The notes beneath the pieces are model-generated. The model saw only the letters and a program-made list of their open reading frames with translations, did not search any database and had not been told where the DNA came from. A program made the translations under genes and the position numbers. From positions 1-64,000 of the forward strand of contig NZ_JXKD01000007.1 in the NCBI RefSeq assembly GCF_001885765.1: 64,000 nucleotides of DNA, in the 5' to 3' direction. The stretch comes from Enterococcus aquimarinus. GTDB lineage: Bacteria; Bacillota; Bacilli; Lactobacillales; Enterococcaceae. This document shows, one piece after another, positions 8,969-17,688 of this stretch (positions are counted from its first letter, which is position 1; each line of letters starts with the position of its first letter).

Positions 8969-10288
8969 ATGACAAACAGTTTAGAAAAAATTTTAAAAAG
9001 AACCGAATGGTTTCGTGAAGATCGATTTGGGATGTTTATTCACTGGGGATTGTATGCGATTCCAGGTCGGGGAGAATGGGTGAAAACCTATGAAAAAATG
9101 ACGAATGAACAATATCATCAATACTTTGAGGCTTTTAATCCCGTTGACTATGATCCAAAAGCGTGGGCGAAAGCCGCGAAAGAGGCAGGAATGAAGTACG
9201 TGGTATTAACTGCGAAACACCATGATGGTTTTTGTTTGTTTGATAGCAAGTATACAGATTTTAAATCAACCAATACGACGATCAAGCGTGATTTGATTGC
9301 TGAATACGTCGAAGCGCTACGCGAAGAAGGGTTGAAAGTGGGCTTATACTTTAGCCTAATCGATTGGCATCATCCTGATTATCCAAAATACAATGACTGG
9401 CACCATCCCATGAGTGGTGTGGAAGCTTATAAAGATGAAGTGATTGATTTTGATAATTATTTAAATTACATGCATAACCAAGTGGAAGAACTGGTCACGA
9501 ATTATGGTAAGTTAGATATTTTATGGTTTGATTTTTCTTACGGTGAAATGACTGGGGAAAAATGGCGCGCAGAAGAATTAATGGCGATGGTTCGTAAGCA
9601 TCAACCAGATGTCGTCATTGATAATCGCTTAGAAACATCTGGTGAAGCTTTTGGCAGTATTGTTTCAGAAAATCCAAGTAATTATTCAGGAGACTTTTTC
9701 AGTCCCGAACAATTACTACCACCAGAAGGAATTAAAAATAATGCAGGGCAACCGATTCCTTGGGAACTCTGTATCACGATGAATAACAATTGGGGGTATA
9801 ACCCAATGGACAAAGTGTATAAATCAAGTAAAACATTGATTCGTAAATTAGTCGAGTGTGTCAGTAAAAACGGCAACATGTTACTCAATGTTGGTCCCGA
9901 TGCGAAGGGGAAAATGAATCAAGAAAGTTTACGTATTTTGTCAGACTTTCATCTTTGGATGACTGATAATCAAGAATCAATTTATGGTTGCGGCATGGCG
10001 ACAGATTTAGCGAAACCCGAGTGGGGGTATTACACCCAAAATGGCAATGTCCTTTATGCCCATATTTTTGATCAACCGATTGGACCGTTAGCGCTACCAG
10101 GTTTAGACAAGACAAACATTAAACGCGCCTCACTGTTACGTGATGGTAGTGAAATCAAGGTTTCCAATAGTTGGACAACCAAGGCTTTTTCAGATGTGAC
10201 TTATTTAGAGTTTGGAGGGGTGTCACACTTTACCTATCCATTACCGGATGATATCGATACCGTGATTAAGATTGAATTACGTCAGTAA
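8969..10288 (+). CDS. GH29 alpha-L-fucosidase
   Basis: Retaining alpha-L-fucosidase of family 29 (439 residues), cytoplasmic with no signal peptide. Family hallmarks are FGMFIHWGLYAIPGRGEW near the N-terminus, TAKHHDGFCLF (substrate-binding His pair, about residues 81-91) and the nucleophile candidate D188 in LWFDFSYG; KNGNMLLNVGPDAKG is the typical end of the barrel. A small C-terminal beta domain follows. It would remove fucose from imported glycans and feed the fuc operon at 47796. It has its own intergenic region and ends at a bidirectional terminator, so it is probably transcribed alone. The start has AAAGGAG 7 bases upstream. Confidence 0.92.
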   Translation: MTNSLEKILKRTEWFREDRFGMFIHWGLYAIPGRGEWVKTYEKMTNEQYHQYFEAFNPVDYDPKAWAKAAKEAGMKYVVLTAKHHDGFCLFDSKYTDFKSTNTTIKRDLIAEYVEALREEGLKVGLYFSLIDWHHPDYPKYNDWHHPMSGVEAYKDEVIDFDNYLNYMHNQVEELVTNYGKLDILWFDFSYGEMTGEKWRAEELMAMVRKHQPDVVIDNRLETSGEAFGSIVSENPSNYSGDFFSPEQLLPPEGIKNNAGQPIPWELCITMNNNWGYNPMDKVYKSSKTLIRKLVECVSKNGNMLLNVGPDAKGKMNQESLRILSDFHLWMTDNQESIYGCGMATDLAKPEWGYYTQNGNVLYAHIFDQPIGPLALPGLDKTNIKRASLLRDGSEIKVSNSWTTKAFSDVTYLEFGGVSHFTYPLPDDIDTVIKIELRQ

Positions 10289-10309
10289 AAAAACGGAGAA
10301 GTCATTTTA

Positions 10310-10358
10310 AAATACCATTCACCGAACGCTCATATTCTTCGTTCGGTGAATGGTATTT
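10310..10358. terminator. Bidirectional terminator
   Basis: Perfect 18-bp arms AAATACCATTCACCGAAC (10310-10327) and GTTCGGTGAATGGTATTT (10341-10358) between convergent genes. A/T runs on both sides let it serve both strands. Confidence 0.9.
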
Positions 10359-10360
10359 CC

Positions 10361-11005
10361 TTAAATATATTTACTCGCTTCTCGAATACTTAAAGGTGCC
10401 ATTTGATCTTGGTGGCGGGCAATAAAAGCTTTAACCCATTCAGGATTTGTCTTACTGTAGTCTCTGAGACTCCAGCCAATCGCTTTATTAATAAAAAATT
10501 CTTTTTGTCCAAAATTATGACAAATTATTTTTTCAAGTAATACTGGATTTGTTTGTTCTTTTCGCAAAATTTGGTGATCAATCGCGACACGACGAAGCCA
10601 GATATTGTCATCGGTACTCCAGTCGAGGAGGGTTGCTTCAACTGTTGGATGGTGAAGGGCCACGTATCCAACTAATTTATCCAACGAATCAATGGTATCC
10701 CACCAGGATTTTGTCACAATCAGTTGTCGTAGTCGCGGAATGTCTTCGACCGTTAAGCGCTGTTTCACCTTGGTTAAATAGGCAATTGCTAAATATTGAA
10801 ATTCACGTTCGTCTTTTTCCCAACATTGTTGAACGAATTCCCAATCAATCGTTGCTCTATCGATTGTTTTAAAAAAATCACGTGTGAGAATTTTTCGCTC
10901 AGGAGCCGTGATTCCTAAGAATTTGAACTGATTTCTCATATAGGCTTCCATCGCAATCGCTTTTTGAGGATTCGCCGCTTGATAAAAAGTATCGAAAATT
11001 GTCAT
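10361..11005 (-). CDS. AlkD-like DNA alkylation repair protein
   Basis: DNA glycosylase-like HEAT-repeat protein (214 residues). The sequence is an all-helical array with the signature LGITAPERKILTRDFF near the N-terminus and the conserved SWWDTIDSL and FFINKAIGWSLRDYS segments of the AlkD/COG4912 family, which excises bulky or alkylated bases. AAAGGAGAGG precedes the ATG at 11005. It lies 16 bases after the endonuclease/exonuclease/phosphatase-family gene on the same strand, so the two are probably cotranscribed. The stop lies against the shared terminator. Confidence 0.9.
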   Translation of the reverse strand: MTIFDTFYQAANPQKAIAMEAYMRNQFKFLGITAPERKILTRDFFKTIDRATIDWEFVQQCWEKDEREFQYLAIAYLTKVKQRLTVEDIPRLRQLIVTKSWWDTIDSLDKLVGYVALHHPTVEATLLDWSTDDNIWLRRVAIDHQILRKEQTNPVLLEKIICHNFGQKEFFINKAIGWSLRDYSKTNPEWVKAFIARHQDQMAPLSIREASKYI

Positions 11006-11021
11006 CCTTTAACCTCTCCTT

Positions 11022-12095
11022 TTATTCTTCTTTAAACTGAAAAGTTAACGTGATCGGGTTATGGTCAGAGTTTGCAAAACCTAAATCCGTCACTTGTGTT
11101 GTTTCGACGATAATATCATTGGAAACAATAAATCCATCAATCAATGAGACAAAGGATTCGCCGGGAGTATACCCTGTGCCATTGGCTCGAACAGTAGGAA
11201 TTTTTGCTTCGACCAGGTCTTTTTTGACGACGGTGAAGTTTTCGGATAAGAATTCTTCTGGGAAAGGATGGGTCCATGTTTCAATGATCTTTTCTGTCTC
11301 GAAGACTTCAGGACTATTTCCCAGTAAATCATGATTAAAATCGCCCCCAACGATAACACTTCGACCACTTTGATATTCAGCTTCCATGATTGCCGCCAAC
11401 TTTTTGATTTGATTATCAAGAATCGTCGTATCTTCTGTAAAAGCGGATAAATGAACGTTAATTAAGGTAAGGGGGTGTTCGCCCAAAGTAGTGTGACTGA
11501 CACTGAAAGCACGGTCCAAATCAAAAAATTTGTTGAAATTTGTCTCAATCGGTAGTGAATAGCGGGTAGTGGTCACAATTGGAAATTGACTCAGTGTTAA
11601 GAGTCCTGAAGTCGACTGCCCAATGGGTTTGGTAAAGGGATAAAATAAATAGCTTGAATCGTAATTTTGCGCAAAAGCGGCATCATAGTTTGAAAATTGG
11701 TCAGTGAGGTAGTCGACTTGATTCACTTTAAAGGAGCGATGGGCAATGGTATCTACTTCTTGTAGAAAGATAATATCGGATTGAAGCGTCGTCAGTGCCG
11801 TTGAAATCCCGTCTAGATTTGTCAATACGGTTTCTTTGTCGTAGGCTCGCGAATATTTCCCACCATCCATAAAGAAACTGTAATCGGCAGGGTAGGCAGC
11901 ATAGCCAATATTGAAACTGGTCGCACGATATTGAGCCTTTTCTGTTTGTTCGGATACATTCGTTCCTTTAATTGTGGTAATTTCTTGTTGGTCAGGTAAG
12001 CGGTCATAATCTAAAAATAGATACGTAATGTAAATTCCGAGAATAATGAGAAGAACTGCGACGAAACCACCAACTATTTTTAATCCTCTTTTCAA
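11022..12095 (-). CDS. Membrane-anchored endonuclease/exonuclease/phosphatase-fold protein
   Basis: Protein of 357 residues with a single N-terminal membrane anchor (about residues 5-29) and an outward-facing EEP domain. Recognisable motifs are FNIGYAA, IFLQEVDT (the metal-binding Glu), INVHLSAF, VIVGGDFNHD and the C-terminal NSDHNPITL with the catalytic His. The family includes DNases, sphingomyelinases and phosphatases, so the substrate is not predictable. The start is a TTG (12095-12093) behind GGAGGTG, since no ATG lies in a good position. Confidence 0.85.
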   Translation of the reverse strand: MKRGLKIVGGFVAVLLIILGIYITYLFLDYDRLPDQQEITTIKGTNVSEQTEKAQYRATSFNIGYAAYPADYSFFMDGGKYSRAYDKETVLTNLDGISTALTTLQSDIIFLQEVDTIAHRSFKVNQVDYLTDQFSNYDAAFAQNYDSSYLFYPFTKPIGQSTSGLLTLSQFPIVTTTRYSLPIETNFNKFFDLDRAFSVSHTTLGEHPLTLINVHLSAFTEDTTILDNQIKKLAAIMEAEYQSGRSVIVGGDFNHDLLGNSPEVFETEKIIETWTHPFPEEFLSENFTVVKKDLVEAKIPTVRANGTGYTPGESFVSLIDGFIVSNDIIVETTQVTDLGFANSDHNPITLTFQFKEE

Positions 12096-12258
12096 AAAAA
12101 CACCTCCATTATTTTAAGACCAGTATAACATAAGGCATGAATAATTATTTTTAGGAAATAGGAAATGAGAAAAAAATGGGAAGATAAAAGTCAGGAAATT
12201 CAGATTAAAGGGTGTTATACTAAGGAATAGAACGTATCTAGAAAGAAGGAGAAATCGC

Positions 12259-12870
12259 TTGGCACAAAAAAACTATGGTAAAAAATTACTGCTTGTCGTA
12301 CTTGGTTCTACCGTGATGGGCATCGGAATTTATTTAACCATTATTGCAAACTTCGGAAGTGACCCGTTAACAATGTTTTGGATTGGTTTATCGAATCGAT
12401 TAGGCATCACGATTGGACAAGCGAATCTTTTGGTCAGCGCACTGATGTTAATCGTTGTTTTTTTCATGGATCGAAAAGAAATTTTTATCGGTAGTATATT
12501 GAATCCCTTGGTCATTTCTGTCACGACTGACTTCTTATTACGACAAACCATCACGATTGATTCTGTAGGTCTACGAATGATGTTCTTTATTTTAGGCTTA
12601 TTGATTTTAGCTTTCGGGATTGCGGTATATTCACTCGCTGATTTTGGCAGAGGTGCTTATGAAGCACTTGTTTTTTCCTTAAATCAACTATTTAAGCGCT
12701 CTATTCGCATCTTCCGTATTTTGTGTGATATCAGCTTTGCGATTGCCGGTATTTTACTAGGTGCTCAGCTCTCAATTGGTCCAGTTATGGCCATTCTTTT
12801 AATGGGTGTGAGTATTCAATTTTTTATTAATCACTTATCGCGTCCCATTTATCACTATTTAAATAAGTAG
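12259..12870 (+). CDS. YczE/YitT-like integral membrane protein
   Basis: Membrane protein of 203 residues with about five transmembrane helices (KKLLLVVLGSTVMGIGIYLT opens the first). It has the conserved NFGSDPLTMF and DFGRGAYEALVF repeats of the YczE/YyaS family (COG2364). It lacks the C-terminal soluble DUF2179 domain seen in the two other YitT proteins of this window. The start is a TTG at 12259 behind GAAGGAG. The function of the family is unknown; a transport role is often assumed. It is a single gene with a terminator-like hairpin after it. Confidence 0.85.
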   Translation: MAQKNYGKKLLLVVLGSTVMGIGIYLTIIANFGSDPLTMFWIGLSNRLGITIGQANLLVSALMLIVVFFMDRKEIFIGSILNPLVISVTTDFLLRQTITIDSVGLRMMFFILGLLILAFGIAVYSLADFGRGAYEALVFSLNQLFKRSIRIFRILCDISFAIAGILLGAQLSIGPVMAILLMGVSIQFFINHLSRPIYHYLNK

Positions 12871-12887
12871 GATAAGCATGGAAAACG

Positions 12888-12924
12888 GATCGCACTCAAA
12901 ATTTGAGGGCGCTCTTTTCTTTTG
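12888..12924 (+). terminator. Probable terminator after yczE-like gene
   Basis: CGCACTCAAA (12891-12900) and TTTGAGGGCG (12902-12911) pair with one mismatch and are followed by CTCTTTTCTTTT. The loop must open part of the AAATTT centre. Confidence 0.6.
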
Positions 12925-13025
12925 TGAGTGATTCATTGATTAGAAGAGGAATTACGGAGAAGGTAATCGATGTAGTGGTGGAGAGATGCGACAGAGAGAG
13001 AACAGAAACAAAGGAGTGTTGAAAG

Positions 13026-13904
13026 ATGGGGCAAGTTCAGGAACATTTACAGAAATATAAAAGATGGTATCCCCAAACTTATCAATTAAAGGAATATCCC
13101 TTAGAGGGACGCAAAACATTAACAGTGAAAAATCGTCAAGAAATTTACCAACGGTTAACGAAGCCACAGCGAGCATTAATTGAAACCCATAAAAAATATC
13201 AAATGGGTTCTTTTTTCTTAAAACATCATTATTTAATTGATGAGGCTTGGCAATTTGAAACGGTCAATATCGATGAAAATTATAATCGGAAATTAAAACG
13301 GTATCACTTGTTTTGCCAATGTGGAAAAGCCGTGAAATATCAGTTTGTTTTAACATCCAAAAAAACACAAGAAAAAATAGCTTTGGGAATTACCCATTTT
13401 TCCGATCACCTAGGAGTAAGCGCAGAGGTAGCGAGTGATATAAAAAAGGGGATTAATCACGTCGATATGGCCCTGGATGAGTTATTATGGTTAAAAGATA
13501 AAAAGTGCTTGTTTCCAGAAGATTTATGGCAACAATATCTTTTTGCCCGCTATCGAAATGAGCAATTAATTCAACCGGTGGCGTACAATCAGGTTTTGGC
13601 TCAGCGAGTCCTAACTTTCCGAGAAGTAGAGATGCCGATTTTTGTGGCTGACTATTTAGCCTTATTAAGTGAGATTCGCTTAATTGAAAAGGCGAGCGCT
13701 AAAAGGGAACAACCCAAATTTGTGGGAGAAAAAAAGAGCTTCGAAGCGTATGCGCTACACTTAATGTCAAGTATTCCTGAAAAAGAAAGCCACTATCATC
13801 CAAGCAGTTTGGCATTATATGAAGAATGGAAAAAACTTACTCAAACAGAGCAAGCGCGAGTCTTGGAAGAGTTTCAACAATTGATTCAACAACCGTCATG
13901 TTAG
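13026..13904 (+). CDS. Uncharacterised cytoplasmic protein (292 aa)
   Basis: I do not recognise this family. The protein is basic and mostly helical in its first half, has a FCQCG pair of cysteines near residue 98 that could be half of a metal site, then the segment ITHFSDHLGVSAEVASDIKK, and a helical C-terminus rich in Glu and Gln. There is no signal peptide or membrane segment. It starts behind AAAGGAG and lies 13 bases before an esterase gene on the same strand, so the two probably form a unit that converges on the esterase/ATP-grasp unit at 14828-16772. The partnership may mean a shared pathway, but no function can be assigned. Confidence 0.7.
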   Translation: MGQVQEHLQKYKRWYPQTYQLKEYPLEGRKTLTVKNRQEIYQRLTKPQRALIETHKKYQMGSFFLKHHYLIDEAWQFETVNIDENYNRKLKRYHLFCQCGKAVKYQFVLTSKKTQEKIALGITHFSDHLGVSAEVASDIKKGINHVDMALDELLWLKDKKCLFPEDLWQQYLFARYRNEQLIQPVAYNQVLAQRVLTFREVEMPIFVADYLALLSEIRLIEKASAKREQPKFVGEKKSFEAYALHLMSSIPEKESHYHPSSLALYEEWKKLTQTEQARVLEEFQQLIQQPSC

Positions 13905-13917
13905 AGGAGGTAGGAAT

Positions 13918-14745
13918 TTGCCAAGAAGATACCAAGATCCCTATTTACAATTAAATACCCATTATTTAATGGTTCCGTATACCAAACGTGAACGCCGCAT
14001 TCGTGTGTTATTACCAAAAAACTATACCGAAAACACGCAAACAACCTATCCCGTACTTTATATGTTTGATGGTCAGAATGTTTTTCATAGTCGTGAAGCC
14101 TATTCAGGACATTCTTGGAAGGTCATTCCTCACTTAAAGTGGAACAGTCAAATTCCAGATATGATGATCGTCGCAATTGATCATGATGGTGAACAGCGTC
14201 TAAATGAATACACGCCGTGGGAAATGAATCCAGCCGAAATAAAAAAAACGCAACAAGTCGGTGGCTTAGGAAAAGCCCATGCCAGTTGGATTGTAGAATG
14301 TGTCAAGCCTTTTATTGATCAACACTATCGTACTTCCCCACAGAAGGAAACAAGTTTTCTAGCAGGTAGTTCGTTAGGTGGACTCATGACGGCCTACACA
14401 GGAGCGACTTATCCGGATGTTTTTGGTGTCCTGGGCATTTTTTCACTAGCCTCGTGGGTTAACGATGAAGCTTTTTTACACTATATTGCGCAACATCCAT
14501 TAGCCACACAGACGAAAGTCTACTTACAAGTTGGCACGATGGAAGGAAATGAAACAGACCAAGGCTTCACTTCTAAAAATGTGAACCAGATGTACCTTGA
14601 TAGCTCCCTTTGGTATTATCAAACCTTGCTGAGAACGGGGCAGCCGATTGATACTATTTGGTTTCGGATTTTAGCCGATGAGATTCACCATGAAAAATGT
14701 TGGGCCGATCATTTTGGTGAATTTTTAGTGTCTAGTTTTCAATAA
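13918..14745 (+). CDS. Putative esterase, alpha/beta hydrolase (esterase D-like)
   Basis: Alpha/beta-hydrolase of the PF00756 putative-esterase family (275 residues, no signal peptide). It has PVLYMFDGQNVF near residue 44, the nucleophile elbow GSSLGG (Ser about residue 152), and a late IHHEKCW that could carry the catalytic His. A TTG at 13918 behind GAGGAGG is the only reasonable start. It follows the unknown gene at 13026 by 13 bases. A second enzyme of the same superfamily is encoded convergently at 14828, and the two may act on related esters. The substrate is unknown. Confidence 0.83.
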   Translation: MPRRYQDPYLQLNTHYLMVPYTKRERRIRVLLPKNYTENTQTTYPVLYMFDGQNVFHSREAYSGHSWKVIPHLKWNSQIPDMMIVAIDHDGEQRLNEYTPWEMNPAEIKKTQQVGGLGKAHASWIVECVKPFIDQHYRTSPQKETSFLAGSSLGGLMTAYTGATYPDVFGVLGIFSLASWVNDEAFLHYIAQHPLATQTKVYLQVGTMEGNETDQGFTSKNVNQMYLDSSLWYYQTLLRTGQPIDTIWFRILADEIHHEKCWADHFGEFLVSSFQ

Positions 14746-14797
14746 AAAAAGAGTTTTCCGCTAGACTTCATGAGGAAGTTAGCGGAAAACTTTTTTA
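14746..14797. terminator. Bidirectional terminator between convergent esterase genes
   Basis: AGTTTTCCGCTA (14752-14763) pairs perfectly with TAGCGGAAAACT (14780-14791), flanked by A7 on the left and T6 on the right. Confidence 0.88.
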
Positions 14798-14827
14798 GTG
14801 AGGAAAAATGAATCACCACGCTCGTTT

Positions 14828-15580
14828 TTAGAGTCTTCCTTGGGCAACGAGTTGATCTAAATAATAGGGCATTTGAATTCGCCACCAGTCCCAGTCGTGA
14901 GGGACATCAAATCCCCAATAATCAAACCAACCGGGCAACTGTTTTCGCTGAAAAAGAGCCTCGAGACGTTGCGTTTCGTCAATATGAGGGGCTTCCCAAT
15001 TCCCTTGACCGACACAAACAATAAAGAGATTTTTTCGATAACGATCGATAAACCACGGATCATGCATTTTTTCTAAGTAATCAATCGGGGAATTGTAATA
15101 GACACTTGGACTATCTTGATAATCGCCTGTGAAAAAGCGCGCATCATATGCACCACTTAACGCAATGCTTTGATCAAAAACATCGGGATGACGTAAAGCA
15201 AAATTGATTGTGTGATACGCTCCCATGCTACAACCTGTCGCCATCAATCCGTCCTGCCAATTTCTTTCGTGTTTGATTAAAGGCACCAGTTCTTGAATCA
15301 TGTATTGATCGTAGCGGTCATGGGCACGCCCCATTTCCTCTGGTGATTTCCAAGTTGTAAACCACGACTCGCGATCATAGGAATCCGGTGTATAAAAAGT
15401 GACGAGACCTTGATCAATGAAGGATTGACAAGCCGCAATCATCCCAAAATCGCCGTATTCATTTTGACTTCCACCAGAAGAAGGAAAGACGATGATGGGT
15501 TTTCCTGCGTGACCATAAACATTAAATGCCCGTTCTTCTTGTAAAAAATGACTGAAATGGGATCTACGTTCAAAATGCAT
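14828..15580 (-). CDS. Putative esterase, alpha/beta hydrolase
   Basis: Esterase of the PF00756 type (250 residues). It has the oxyanion-region strand KPIIVFPSSGGSQNEYGDFG, the nucleophile elbow GCSMGAYH (Ser about residue 120) and a C-terminal VPHDWDWW with the likely catalytic His. It has no signal peptide. The ATG at 15580 is set by GGAGG nine bases upstream and overlaps the end of the ATP-grasp gene by 11 bases, so the two proteins are translationally coupled and likely work together. A hydrolase that trims or loads a substrate for the ligase is possible but unproven. Confidence 0.85.
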   Translation of the reverse strand: MHFERRSHFSHFLQEERAFNVYGHAGKPIIVFPSSGGSQNEYGDFGMIAACQSFIDQGLVTFYTPDSYDRESWFTTWKSPEEMGRAHDRYDQYMIQELVPLIKHERNWQDGLMATGCSMGAYHTINFALRHPDVFDQSIALSGAYDARFFTGDYQDSPSVYYNSPIDYLEKMHDPWFIDRYRKNLFIVCVGQGNWEAPHIDETQRLEALFQRKQLPGWFDYWGFDVPHDWDWWRIQMPYYLDQLVAQGRL

Positions 15581-16772
15581 CGTGGGTTACCTCCTCTGTC
15601 CGTTGATGAATTAACTGAATCCATTCAAATAATTCTTTTTTGGTAGCACTGCGAATCAAATACCCTTCATCGCCCATGATTTGGGCGAAAATACCAGGAA
15701 TTGATTGGCATTGAATCAATCCAGCCCCAATTTGTTCTCGTACTTGCTCATTAGAGTAACGATAAGGTTGATTCGTATATTTACGCGAAACATACGCACA
15801 GTGATAGGGACGCGTGACATTTGCTCGAAACTGATTATCTTTCACAATCGTGGCATATTCCTGGAAGACGTCAATATCATTGGCGTAATTAAACATGTCA
15901 ATCGATAAGCCACCAGGGGGACGCATATTGACTTCTAAAGGAATCAATTTCCCATCAGTGGTTCGGAAAAATTCTAAATGGAAAAAGCGTTCTTTTACTT
16001 GAAAAGCTTCGACGATTTTTTTGCCCATTTCAATAATATCTTGAGGGATTTCTCGTGGGATAAAATAAAACATCTCACTATTTTTTTCAACCGTATCTAA
16101 AACAGCCTCACTGTAGTGAAAAGTTGAATAAAAAACAACTCGACCGTCTTGATCTGCAATACCGTCAAAGGTTTCTATTTCTCCTAAAATAAATTCTTCC
16201 ATAATATAAGGGACGTCGGCTTGCCAAGTAGTAAAAAATGTTTCTAAATCATGCGGATGATCAATTTTATACGTATCTGTCGCACCGACCCCACTATCTG
16301 GTTTAATAATGACGGGATAGTGGAGTTCTTGGACTAATTGTAAGGCATCGGAAAAATCTGAAAAGACGCGTCCTTTAGCAACCGGTAACCCAATCGAGCG
16401 AAAAATCTCTTTCATGTTTGATTTTCGGCGGATTTTTGGAATTTCTGTTAAATGATAGCCAGGTACATTAAAATCAGTGCGCAAATGGGCATCTAGTTCA
16501 AGCCAATGTTCATTATGTGACTCAATGCGATCAATGCGACCATATTTATAGGCAAAGTAGGCAACTGCTTGATAAACTTGCTGATAATTCTCCATATCAC
16601 TCACTTGGTAATAATCAGTCAATGCTTCTTTTAAACGATCCGTTAGTTGTTCATAAGGGACATCCGCAATGCCTAAAGTTTGAAAATTTTCCTCCTTTAA
16701 TCGTTGTGCAAAAGGCGTGAAATTTTCGGGGAAGTGGGGAGAGATTAAGATGAAATTCCGTTTGTTGATCAT
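15570..16772 (-). CDS. ATP-grasp ligase
   Basis: ATP-grasp-fold carboxylate ligase (400 residues). The N-terminal third is a Rossmann-like pre-ATP-grasp domain. The ATP-binding core has HYPVIIKPDSGVGATDTYKI (about residues 167-186), the PYIMEEFILGEIETFDG segment and the metal-binding EVNMRPPGG. The family joins an acid and an amine, or carboxylates a substrate, using ATP; which acids are used cannot be read. I chose the ATG at 16772 (AGAGG eight bases upstream); an upstream GTG at 16781 overlaps that ribosome site. The stop overlaps the start of the downstream esterase gene. No nearby gene identifies a peptide or cofactor product. Confidence 0.83.
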   Translation of the reverse strand: MINKRNFILISPHFPENFTPFAQRLKEENFQTLGIADVPYEQLTDRLKEALTDYYQVSDMENYQQVYQAVAYFAYKYGRIDRIESHNEHWLELDAHLRTDFNVPGYHLTEIPKIRRKSNMKEIFRSIGLPVAKGRVFSDFSDALQLVQELHYPVIIKPDSGVGATDTYKIDHPHDLETFFTTWQADVPYIMEEFILGEIETFDGIADQDGRVVFYSTFHYSEAVLDTVEKNSEMFYFIPREIPQDIIEMGKKIVEAFQVKERFFHLEFFRTTDGKLIPLEVNMRPPGGLSIDMFNYANDIDVFQEYATIVKDNQFRANVTRPYHCAYVSRKYTNQPYRYSNEQVREQIGAGLIQCQSIPGIFAQIMGDEGYLIRSATKKELFEWIQLIHQRTEEVTHDAF

Positions 16773-16992
16773 CAAAGACACCTCTTTTCAATTATTTAGA
16801 TAGTATGTATCATATCATCATTATGAGTTTTTTTCTAATGTATACTTATTTATTTTTAATTTAGCTAGATCAAGTAGATTCTGCTAACTTCATTGATAGA
16901 TTTTAAAAAGACACCACTCGATTGTTCTTTGTTAAAGAAGAACCGAATATGTAGCGTTACCAAAGGCTTTATATTAATGTTTTTCTCTTTTT

Positions 16993-17044
16993 ACATAGAT
17001 TTGGGATTATACATATTGCACCTGTTACAGAATACGCTTACATT
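16993..17044 (+). promoter_or_regulatory. Regulon promoter copy A (AraC-type repeats plus cre-like block)
   Basis: Direct repeats ACATA at 16993-16997 and 17011-17015 (18 bp apart) abut a -35 TTGCAC (17016-17021), then an exact 17-bp spacer and -10 TACATT (17039-17044). CGCTTACA across the spacer end and -10 fits the conserved half of a cre site. No gene follows at once; the next gene starts 645 bases downstream and has its own copy of this promoter. Confidence 0.7.
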
Positions 17045-17406
17045 TAGATTACGCATTACGAAGAAATTAAAATTCTGAAAATAAGTATTTAAGCGTATTT
17101 TTTTAGGAAATAAATGAGAAAATTGACTTAATCATACTTATTTAAATAAGATTCATCTGAGAAGGATGCCGTTTTTTTACCGGATTAATTAAAAGAATAA
17201 AACGATTCGGTTGCAACCGACTAAGTAAACGATACGTGACTGACACTGACGTAATGAAAGAAATCATTATTGCGGTGTGAAGTCCTTTGTCCGACAGGCT
17301 AACGATTTCAAAGTACTGGAATCTCTGAGCGTGAAAGAATAGATAGCTATTTACCTAGCAGCCAATATTCATTGGGCATGCCACTAACGAACGGTTTCAT
17401 TTCTAA

Positions 17407-17446
17407 AGACCTCCGTTTGAAATCCACGCGATTTTTATGGAGGTCT
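17407..17446 (+). ncRNA. Structured hairpin in possible noncoding transcript
   Basis: AGACCTCC (17407-17414) pairs with GGAGGTCT (17439-17446), and inside it AAATC pairs with GATTT, giving a two-part stem. No U-run follows, so it is not a classic terminator. It lies downstream of promoter copy A and may belong to a small RNA or leader. Confidence 0.3.
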
Positions 17447-17607
17447 CTTCCCTAAAAAAATAAAGTTCAGAGGACGATTGATTGTCAAAAAAGAACTCTT
17501 TCCACTATCTGGTTATGATACGATTTTAGAAACACGAATAAGGAATGTTGATTAAAAAAATCCGAGATAACGTTAGAACCCTTTATAATCCAACGTTTAT
17601 CTGTTTA

Positions 17608-17659
17608 ACATATTAAAAGAATTATACACATTGCGCAAATATTCGAATGCGCTTACAGT
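17608..17659 (+). promoter_or_regulatory. Regulon promoter copy B, for the GH29 gene
   Basis: ACATA (17608-17612) and ACACA (17626-17630), 18 bp apart, abut -35 TTGCGC (17631-17636); 17-bp spacer; -10 TACAGT (17654-17659). CGCTTACA again spans the -10 edge. It lies directly upstream of the GH29 gene at 17689. Confidence 0.75.
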
Positions 17660-17688
17660 TGGGATATCAAATTTAGGAGGCGGTTTCA

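Larger units (their letters stand above)
16783..17688. other. Long intergenic region without convincing genes
   Basis: About 900 bases with no ORF that has both a ribosome site and a plausible protein; a 61-codon frame at 16893-17078 lacks coding character. It holds two copies of the regulon promoter described below (16993-17044 and 17608-17659), a palindromic pair AAATAAGTAT/ATACTTATTT (17079-17088, 17134-17143) and a two-part hairpin at 17407-17446. The segment 17050-17600 is either a noncoding transcript, a decayed gene, or both. Short frames after possible ribosome sites (for example the ATG at 17124 or 17167) end within ten codons. Confidence 0.5.

Noticed and set aside
16893-17078. 61-codon frame in the intergenic region
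   Set aside because: No ribosome site, no coding-like composition, and it covers the start of promoter copy A, so it is taken as noncoding.
17407-17446. Rho-independent terminator
   Set aside because: The stem is good but no T-run follows on either strand, so it is listed as an RNA structure only.
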